Shown here one piece after another: positions 56,336 to 64,000 of a stretch of 64,000 bases of DNA. The stretch is from Melitaea cinxia (lineage: Eukaryota > Arthropoda > Insecta > Lepidoptera > Nymphalidae), in the NCBI RefSeq assembly GCF_905220565.1, contig NC_059418.1:82001-146000 (forward strand). Reading direction: 5' to 3'. Under the pieces are notes generated by a model. That model had not been told where the DNA came from. It saw only the letters and a program-made list of their open reading frames with translations, and ran no database searches. The position numbers were made by a program, and so were the translations under genes. Numbering within the stretch: the stretch's first letter is position 1; each line of letters opens with the position of its first letter.

Positions 56336-56504
56336 AAAACAAACACACAACACTCTTACAAAGACAAGATGCACACTCACAAACTAATACATAAATACTT
56401 AAATAGTTCATGACATAATTTAGAAGATAGTTAGTATACTTACGAAATTAATACCAAATCAAATGGTAAACAAACGAGTCTAATAATCTAATATACGAAT
56501 CTAA

Positions 56505-56650
56505 ATAAATGGCGTTATTAGAAAGCGTCGTAACACCACCTATCTCCAATAGATGGCGTTAACAAAAACGTAACGAGTTCATTCACTCAATAGATTTTAC
56601 TTTTCATAATTTTTTCATTTCGGGCCCCTTAGCTACCGGCCAGCCGGGTT
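56505..56650 (+). repeat. Short repeat 'G', diverged
   Basis: ATAGATGGCGTTAACAAAAA, TCACTCAATAGATTTTACTT, TTTTTTCATTTCGGGCCCCT. Confidence 0.4.
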
Positions 56651-56667
56651 TTTTAAATCGTTATTTT

Positions 56668-57042
56668 TAACCGACTTCAAAAAAGGAGGAGGTTACTCAA
56701 TTTGACCGTATATTTTTTTTATGTATGTTAAAGGAGATATCCCTAGTTTGGTACCATGATAAGGAAACCAGGATCTGATGATGGGATCCCAGAGAAATCG
56801 AGGGAAACTCTCGAAATTCCGCATAGCTTTTTACTGGGTGTACTGATTTTAATGATTTTTAATTTAATCGAAAGACGATGTTTATCATGTAATCACATTT
56901 AAATTTCATCGAGATCTGATCACAACCTTTGGAGTAATCTTTGATAACACGTATTAACTTGATTATTTTTTCGTCTACCTACGTTGTATTACTTGTCGAT
57001 ATAATTGAAGTCTGTTTTTCTTCGTTTGCCTGCAAACACAAT
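56668..57042 (-). repeat. Repeat 'D', internally deleted copy
   Basis: AACCGACTTCAAAAAAGGAG joined directly to GGAGATATCCCTAGTTTGGT and ending GTTTGCCTGCAAACACAATT. Confidence 0.6.
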
Positions 57043-57535
57043 TTTACAAATTAAAATCATATTAGTTTTCATTAGTTAATCATAGTTGTAAGTGTAGCTA
57101 GCACCGATTCAGAACGTACATTCTGAAGAGAACAATCGGCAAGAAACTCCGCAGTTATCGCTTAAAAAAAATGTGTTTAGTAATATAATTAGTAAAATCT
57201 TGTGTAAAATACAGCGTTACTAAATTCACACATTTTTATTATTAATGTACTCTTTTGAACAGAAAAAAAAAGCAAATAAAATCGTGTAGACCGCGCGACT
57301 GAAACCGCGGCTCAAAGCTAGTTTCTTATATAATAATGAATAGAAATTAGATTTGAATATATAATATTTTGCATGTCAAACGGTTATTTAAAATCAATTT
57401 GGTTTTAAAAATTTCAGTAATGAGGTTTTAATTGTTTTTGTAAGTGTTTTAAGGAACGAAACGGTTCGTTTGACATTCGTGAAAGGGTTCAATACCCTAA
57501 AGGACGAATGTTACTTAAATAAAATTGAAGGATAT
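57043..57535. other. No gene seen; old LINE and Helitron scraps
   Basis: 57105-57170 matches the opposite strand of 38065-38150. A CTAG end (GAAACCGCGGCTCAAAGCTAG) lies at about 57319. Confidence 0.35.
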
Positions 57536-57850
57536 CATCATCATCATCATTTCAGCCTATCACAGTCTACTGCTGGACACAGGCTTACACAAGTTCATGT
57601 GTTTTGTCCATAGTCACCACGCTGGGCAGGCGGGTTGGTGACCGCAGGGCTGGCTTTGTCGCACCAAAGACGTTGCTGCCCGTCTTCGGCCTGTGTATTT
57701 CAAAGCCAGCAGTTGGCTGGTTATCCCGCCATCGGTCGGCTTTTTAAGTTCCAAGGTGGTAGCGGAACTGTGTTATCCCTTAGTCGCCTCTTACGACACC
57801 CACGGAAAGAGAGGGGGTGGCTATATTCTTTACTACCGTAGCCACACAAG
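57536..57850 (-). mobile_element. SINE-A, complete copy
   Basis: (ATC)n tail at 57536-57551, CACGCTGGGCAGGCGGGTTG, CATCGGTCGGCTTTTTAAGT, and the 5' end CTACCGTAGCCACAC (inverse). Confidence 0.7.
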
Positions 57851-58070
57851 GACAGGTATTAATTAATTGTCTTGCTTGAGTTAAAACCTCAACTTCGAGT
57901 TAAAGTAATCACCATACAACTGTTAAGATTAATATCAAAATAATTTATTTATAAATATTACTAACGCCATCTATGATTTATTATGTGTCACTCTTTACGA
58001 AGTCACTACGCGAGTTTCATTATCAACTGTGTTTGCTCGCAAACGAAAATAATAGTGTGTGTAAATACAC

Positions 58071-60770
58071 GTAGAAAGAAAGAAAGAAAGAAAAAACGTT
58101 TATTTGATCACAAACCAAAGAGACAAGAACAATAGTTTAAAATGACTATACAAAGCAACATACAAATACCTACTACTCTTACACACTTCAAACCATCGCA
58201 TGCCTCAGGAATGCGCCAAATTGGTTCGGTTCGGCATTAGTCAGATTGCCATAGTAAAAATGGAACCTGACACCGGTTTTCAACCAAACCATAGGTCGAG
58301 TACGTCACTGACGTCAGTTGCCTACCAATAAAATCTATTAAATCTAAATAAAAAATAAATAAATAATAATAAAAAAAAAAAACAAAAAAAAAACAAACGT
58401 TACGTAACAAATCAGAAATTATACAACCACCACCAAAAACATATACACAGTTATACCACCACCACACACATAAACACGTACTATATTTATATAGAGGACC
58501 AAATGCAAGCATAAGTAAAGACTAGATAGTAGGTATAAGTTATGTGGCCGAGGCGTTTGCGATCATATCCGTTGTCTGTTGCTCGACAACAAGGAACTGC
58601 TTCAAACACCGTCGGAACGTATCTACGGTATTGAGATCCCTTATCGGCGGCGGCAAGTCATTCCAGACCTTCGCCGCAGAGTAGCGAAACGTTCCTTTAA
58701 ACGCTGCAGTTTTGTGTGGGTGTATCGAAAGCTGCTGCGAGCACTGTCTGCGCGCAGTAAGCCAGCTCAACTTCTCATACAGATATGGCGGAACCCTATA
58801 TTTAATGACTCCAAACAGTAGACACGCAAGGTGGTATTTGCGCCGCGCCCTCATTTTAAGAACCGATCGATTATTCAAAAAAGGCGTGACATGGGTTCTG
58901 CATGGAATGGAGTAACAAAACCGAGCGCATGCGTTTTGAACTCTCTGGATCAGTTTACCTGTTCGAGCCAGTAAACGAGGTCCATAAACCGTGTCACCAT
59001 AGTTCAATTTCGACAGTACCAGAGCTTCTACCAACTGTTCTCGCAGCTCCTCAGAGAGAAAAGGTCTTATCTTATAAAGTACCCTGAGACGATAAAAACA
59101 GTTACGTACTGACTCGGCCACGTGTTTCTCATACCTAAGGTGTCTGTCTATCAGTAGTCCCAGATTTCTGGCTTCGTCAACTCTGTCAATAGGCTTCCCC
59201 AATAACATTATATTGAGCGATGGCGGCAATTTTTCAATCTGCTTCTGGGCTCCAAAAACCATATATTTCGTTTTTGAGGGATTCAAAAACAAGCCGTTTC
59301 TCTCCGACCATACAGAAATTCGGTCCAAGTCATCATTCAAATCCTTTACTGCCCTCTCATGATCTTTAACGTTGAAGGATATGTATAGCTGCACATCGTC
59401 TGCATACATGTGATAGCTGGATTTTTGGAAGCAATCAGTTATATCTGCGCAATATAAATTAAACAGAATTGGTCCCAAAATGGACCCCTGTGGTACACCC
59501 CTCTTCAACGGTGCCAAGACGGATGATTTAGTCCTCCCATCACCAAGCTTTAGTTCTACAAGTTGTTTTCTATTTGTTAGATAGCTATCAAACCATCGCA
59601 CAGCTGCATTATCAAAACCAAAATAATTCAGCTTAGAGAGGAGTAAAGGCACATTGATTGAGTCAAACGCCCGGGAGAAGTCCAACAAGACAAGCAATGT
59701 GCACATCCCTTTGTCCTGGGCAGCCAAGATATTGTCAGTTACGTCCAGTAACGCAGTGGCAGTACCTCGGTGCTTCCTAAACCCAGACTGAAATGATGGC
59801 AAGATGTCATTTGTCTCCAGGTAATGCGTCAACTGCTGGCAAATGACTTTTTCAAGTACCTTTGAAATACAAGGCAAGACACTTATCGGCCTGAGATCTC
59901 TAACATCTACCGGGTCACTTTTTTTGGTATCGGACGAACCACAGCAATCTTCCACAAATCAGGGAATGTAGATGTCGCTATCGAACAATTCACGATTGCG
60001 GTGATAGCCTCTAAGGAGTTTGGCAGTGTCAATAATAACATACTCAAAGTAATATGGTCATACCCTTCAGCATTTGATTTTAATTTATGGAAGACTCTAG
60101 CAATATCCGTGCTTACTACTGGTTCAATTTTGAAACAAGCTGAGCCAAAACGATGAAACTCAAAATATGTTAAAACAGTCATGTTGGTGGTCAGGTTTCC
60201 CGGGACGCTCAAAAAAGTGCTGTTTATTGCATCTGGATCTGCAAAATGAGGAGGAAGTTCTTGTTTATGATTTTTAGATATGATAGATGTTCGTAAGTTT
60301 TTCCATAACCGTTTTGGGTCTTTAATTTTGTTATTTATATTATAGCGAAAATATGCTGCTTTTTCGTTATGTAAAGAGTTTGCAACTAATATTTTTAACT
60401 GTTTGTAGTAATTTTTTTTTGAGTCGGTCTTGTTTTTTCGATATGCAGCCAGCGCACGATCCCGCAACTTCATCATTAATTTAATAATGTCCGTTATCCA
60501 GGGGTATGAAGGCTCCCTAATTGTGCGTGTCTTAATAGGAGCGTGGACATTATAGAGTGCTAATACTTGACTGTTAAACGAGTGAACCATATCATTAACA
60601 CTTCCTTGTAGTAGAGTATCCTGCCAAGACATCAGGGAGAGATCACTAGAAAACTTATCCTTAGATATATTTTTAAGAGGTCTATACGTTACTACAATAG
60701 GAACAAACTTATCACATGTAACCTCGAATTCTGTCCTGATAATGCTGTGACCGTTAATAGCTCGAAAAGC
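58071..60770 (-). mobile_element. 5'-truncated CR1-like LINE
   Basis: Minus-strand non-LTR element. Its 3' UTR (58540-58093) ends with AATAAACG and a (TTTC)n tail at 58071-58092. The reverse transcriptase frame covers 60770-58540 with one frameshift. The 5' end stops at 60770, inside the coding region and next to a MITE at 60791. TAAATAC-type sequence near both edges may be a decayed target duplication. Confidence 0.8.
58540..60770 (-). pseudogene. LINE reverse transcriptase (one frameshift)
   Basis: Copies the LINE RNA into DNA at the target site. The first part (60770 to about 59920) holds a linker after the lost endonuclease (WKNLRTSII, then DIARVFHKLKSNAEGYDHIT) and ends PDLWKIAVVRPIPKK. 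The second part, in the -1 frame, continues SDPVDVRDLRPISVLPCISK, then LLDFSRAFDSI, RGVPQGSILGP and the catalytic YADD (SYHMYADDVQLYISF), and finishes with the YSAAKVWNDLPPPIRDL C-terminal motif typical of CR1-type LINEs; stop at 58540. Except for the frame change at an A7 run (near 59920) the RT core is intact, so the copy was recently functional apart from its 5' loss. Confidence 0.82.
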
Positions 60771-60790
60771 CTAAATACGTACGCAGATAA

Positions 60791-60955
60791 GAAGTTATAC
60801 TTCATTGGCTAGCTAACTTCACGTTGCTAACTTCTTCATTGACAAGCTAACTTCAGGGTGTCGGGTTTTGGTGACGGTGTGCGCGCGCATCATAAAAATT
60901 TACTATCATCATTTTTCCCTAATTAGAGAAAACGCGCCAAAGGCAGTATAACTTC
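60791..60955. mobile_element. MITE, third copy of the GAAGTTATAC family
   Basis: GAAGTTATACTTCATTGGCT to GGCAGTATAACTTC, with two imperfect direct copies of the GCTAACTTC motif and GTGTGCGCGCGCATCAT. Confidence 0.6.
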
Positions 60956-61133
60956 GAAAACATCATTGCGAGAGAGACTTAAAGTAATCACAATATAATT
61001 GTGTTTGCTCGCAAATAAAAAAAAAAACTATTACAATTACATCGATAAATACGCATTATTAGATATTTATTTTATTTATTTATTTTGGGAGGAACAACAG
61101 CTGAGAAATACAATGTACAAAGTTATATAGTAA

Positions 61134-61323
61134 CTAGCTGACCACGCAAACGTTGTTTAGCCATATATCTTATTAACACCCTTAATCTCCCCCCCCCCTA
61201 CAACTAAGGGGTATGAAAAATAGATGTTGTTCGATTCTCAGACCTACCCGATATGCACACAAAATTTCATGAGATGATGAGTTTAACTACAAACACCGCG
61301 ACACGAGAATTTTATATATTAGA
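61134..61323 (-). mobile_element. Helitron-like element 'E'
   Basis: CTAGCTGACCACGCAAACGT to AATTTTATATATTAGA (plus-strand view), with a small deletion in the GAATCGG region. Confidence 0.6.
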
Positions 61324-61403
61324 TAAAAAGCTACCAATAGTTCCCCACTGGTAGTCACAGAATATTAAAAAGAAAACTTACGCTACATATAAGCTGTAGT
61401 ATA

Positions 61404-61981
61404 GTTCGCGTCATGTAAAAAGAACGCTGAAAGAAACTGGAGGGGGTGCGTTTGCGCATGGGTATACTCGCGCACAAGTACTACTGTTTTATTTTTTAAT
61501 TAGGCTTTCACTCGCGGCTTCGTATAATGGTTATTGGTAGGTACATTAAAAAATACTAGAAATACAAGTGCGAATAATTCGGACTAAATAAGTATAATAA
61601 TTATCACTACAAAATCACAATTTTTTTTTTAAACAAAAGCAATAACAAATTTTTTAGTTATTGAAATGTCGTATTCAAAAATAATAATTATCTGTACTCT
61701 CGATATTCGTATCTTAATAGTTTTTATGTGTTTAAAATGATAAATTGATAATTGTTTTTTAGTGAAATAAATAGTAAATGGAGAATTTTGTAATTTAAAA
61801 CTTTTGTGCGCGATAATAATTTGAGTCGACGTCGAACTGTCAACCGCTGTCAACCAATAGCACACCGGCAAGCATGCGACAGTGATAAACACTCCCGTCC
61901 CCCTACCCCGTACCACCAAATAGACCGATAAATCGCTTCTGCGCAGCTTCAAGGCCAGCGTTCTTTTTACATGACGCGAAC
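61404..61981. mobile_element. 578-bp TA-flanked MITE
   Basis: Perfect 26-bp terminal inverted repeats (61404-61429 and 61956-61981) beginning GTTCGCGTCATG, flanked by TA on both sides, as in Tc1/mariner-type elements. The 3' part is GC-richer (TCGACGTCGAACTGTCAACC). No transposase; the 107-codon minus frame inside has no recognisable domain. Confidence 0.75.
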
Positions 61982-62094
61982 TATAACAGTAACACGTATA
62001 GATTACAAAATGCGGTTAGTGAAATGATGTAAGCAAACAGAGTTAGGTGAAGTCAAACTTTAGATACAATTATAAAACAAAACAATATAACTCG

Positions 62095-62215
62095 AACAGG
62101 ACTTGTTAGATCACAATTAAATTTAAATGGGACCACGTGACACGAAACACGCTTCGATTAAAAATAATCATCGAAATCGGTCCACCCAGTCAAAAGTTCT
62201 GAGAAAATACATTAA
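62095..62215 (+). repeat. Repeat 'D' fragment
   Basis: AATGGGACCACGTGACACGA, CGAAATCGGTCCACCCAGTC, AAAAGTTCTGAG. Confidence 0.5.
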
Positions 62216-62278
62216 AAAAATATTGAATGTTTAAGGTCGCACGGCAGAAGTGAAAACTTCATTGTGAATATACTAAAC

Positions 62279-62452
62279 CTAGCTTTTACCCGCGGCTTCG
62301 CTCGCATTGGATTTTTTTTTAATAAAAAGTATCCTATGTTATTTCTAATACCTCCAAGAATATCTGTACAAAGTTCCATGATGATCGGTAAAGTAGTTTT
62401 CGCGTGAAAGCGTAACAAACAAACTTACATTCACATTTATAATATTAGTAGA
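62279..62452 (-). mobile_element. Helitron-like element
   Basis: CTAGCTTTTACCCGCGGCTT end and AAACTTACATTCACATTTAT / AATATTAGTAGA start (plus-strand view), a sequence type common in insect genomes. Confidence 0.55.
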
Positions 62453-63298
62453 GATACAGCGACACAACAGCGAAGTATCTTTCTCGCTCGGGTACACTCG
62501 GCGGTCCCGAGTTCACCCGATCGACCCGAGTAGAAATTTTTTCGTCTTCCTATAATTGGCCTTTTTGATTATATTACATTCTAGTTTGTTTTATAACTTT
62601 TTCTGTGCTATGTACCATCCCTTATAAGTAAATAAATAAATAAATCAGGTTATCCTGATCTGGACGGGACCGGGTCCTGATCCAATATACCTTACCATAC
62701 TTGATTATATTTTACACCAGGCTATCCTCGTCTGGACCGGACCTGGTCCTGATAGAGCTTGCCGGATATGGCATGCCTCATTCTATCCTGATCCGGTCCA
62801 GATACATGATCTGGTCGAGCCTGATCTTTTTTCCAGTAGAGCCTTTCACCCCAGAGCGTGACGGATCAGCCTAACTTACCTACGAAAGTCTGTGTTTTCA
62901 GAAAACTATAACCTGGGGATCTGTAAGTCACGAGTGAATAGGTTACTTCTAGATAAGCGTGCTCCATCCTAGACCGCATTCTCACTTATCATCAGGTGAA
63001 ATAGTGGTCAAACGCAAGCCTATCATTGTATTAAAAAAAAAGTGTATGCAGTACGCCAAAAAGAAGTTTTAACTTCAAAAATAAAAAACGGTTAGTATTT
63101 TATTTGAAACATTTATTTTATAAATATATAAAAAGAACTGTACAAGAAAGAACGGATGACTCTTCATCGGAACACAACTGACAGTAGCGTCAAGAGCAGA
63201 AGAGCGCTCGCGCTGTAGACTGTCGCCTTGGATGACACTGGAATTAAGAACGATCATTATTATGTGAAGAGAGTTTTTAGCTGTGACATTTTGTAGCA
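62453..63298. other. No gene seen; diverged 34-bp direct repeats
   Basis: Two related segments (62648-62681 and 62719-62753) share TATCCT...TCTGGAC.GGACC.GGTCCTGAT; a third weaker one is at 62785-62828. The rest is unassigned. Confidence 0.4.
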
Positions 63299-63552
63299 CG
63301 CTTCATCCTGTAATATCCCACTACTGGGCATAGGCCTCTTTCCCCATGTAGGAGAAGGATCAAAGCTTAATCCACCACGCTGCTTCAATGCGGGTTGGCG
63401 GATATATTCCCTACTACGAGTAACGAACCGGGACCGACGGCTTAACAGTCATGTATTGTGTGTGTATGTCTGTCATGTACGGGGATTGAACCCGCAACCA
63501 CTAGCGCAAAAGATACAATCCATGGCTGTAACCGTTGCGCCAACGCGGCGTC
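63299..63552 (-). mobile_element. SINE-B with internal deletion
   Basis: tRNA head GACGCCGCGTTGGCGCAACG and tail CCCAGTAGTGGGATATTACA present; about 90 bp missing around the GGCACGGTGGGGAGACC block. Confidence 0.7.
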
Positions 63553-63897
63553 AACGTGTAATAACATAAATGAACTGAATTAAGCCTTTAAAATATCCAT
63601 CACAGGAAAAACTGTGATCTTTATTTTACATAATAACGTAACATAACATAACATGATATGACATGACATAACATAAACGCCTCATAAAACGGCCCCACTG
63701 AGATTTACTCTTGTGTCATAAGTGCACATACAATGCACAAGCACAAACGTCCAGAAGATAAAAACGAATGTGCTTTAGACCACACGACTGATGGAAAACT
63801 TCTGCACAATAGGCGTAAAAATCAACGGTAAGTTTCTTATGTGAAAGAATTTGCTTGGTTTGCTTCCCCACCAAACCTCGGAGAGTACCGGACATTT
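63553..63897. other. No gene seen; (ATAAC)n-like patch
   Basis: Short ATAAC/ATGAC repeats at 63636-63677; otherwise unassigned. Confidence 0.4.
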
Positions 63898-64000
63898 TTT
63901 TTTTATGTCACTAGGTCGACAAACAAGCGTACGGCTCACCTGAAGTAAGCGATTACCGTAGCTTATAGACGTCTGCAACACCAGAAGCATCGCAAGCGCG
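63898..64000 (-). mobile_element. Retroposon 'F', cut by window end
   Basis: T-tail, GTCGACAAACAAGCGTACGG, AAGCGATTACCGTAGCTTAT, CAACACCAGAAGCATCGCAA; continues past the window. Confidence 0.6.

Noticed and set aside
61629..61952. 107-codon minus frame inside the TA-flanked MITE
   Set aside because: No transposase motif; MITEs of this size are noncoding.

Overview
The window looks like AT-rich nuclear DNA of a lepidopteran, probably a butterfly. The evidence is the dense set of interspersed repeats. They include an RTE-clade LINE whose 3' end carries the box AGGCCTATGTCCAGCAGTGG, two SINE-like families with the same kind of tail, many TC...CTAG Helitron-like remnants, R1-like and CR1-like LINE fragments, and a Harbinger, a piggyBac and two MITE insertions. 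I see no prokaryotic or viral organisation. Species cannot be read from the sequence.

Host coding sequence is sparse and lies on the minus strand. Two similar first coding exons, each encoding a signal peptide and then a proline-rich tail, lie at 35171-35033 and 33094-32926. A GC-rich, cysteine-rich exon lies at 15203-15063. All donors and the acceptor are phase 1, so either first exon could join the cysteine-rich exon across an 18-20 kb repeat-filled intron. I read this as part of one secreted cysteine-rich protein gene, with duplicated first exons or a tandem duplicate, whose remaining exons lie outside the window or were not recognised.

The most striking element is an apparently intact 3.0-kb PIF/Harbinger transposon (10096-13098) with 167-bp GC-rich terminal inverted repeats and TTA target duplications. 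It carries a two-exon DDE transposase on the plus strand and a two-exon MADF-BESS protein on the minus strand. The genes interlock: the transposase intron contains MADF exon 2 whole, and the MADF intron contains transposase exon 2 whole. Each gene starts just inside one of the near-identical TIRs. A 223-bp hAT-type MITE with an 8-bp duplication sits inside it.

Layout: 1-5 kb, LINE, SINE, MITE and Helitron fragments plus a GC-rich island of unknown nature; 5.0-6.6 kb, decayed piggyBac; 6.7-10 kb, Helitron and interspersed repeats; 10-13 kb, Harbinger; 13-20 kb, repeats, the cysteine-rich exon, a tRNA-like palindrome, an R1-like tail and a long TA microsatellite; 21.2-23.8 kb, a seven-unit 282-bp tandem array joined to a Helitron-like end; 24-32 kb, RTE C-terminus, SINEs, and a Helitron helicase C-terminus followed by a perfect 184-bp inverted repeat; 33-35 kb, signal-peptide exons; 36-58 kb, repeat-rich noncoding DNA; 58.1-60.8 kb, a 5'-truncated CR1-like LINE with one frameshift; 61.4-62.0 kb, a 578-bp TA-flanked MITE; then SINE and Helitron fragments to the end.
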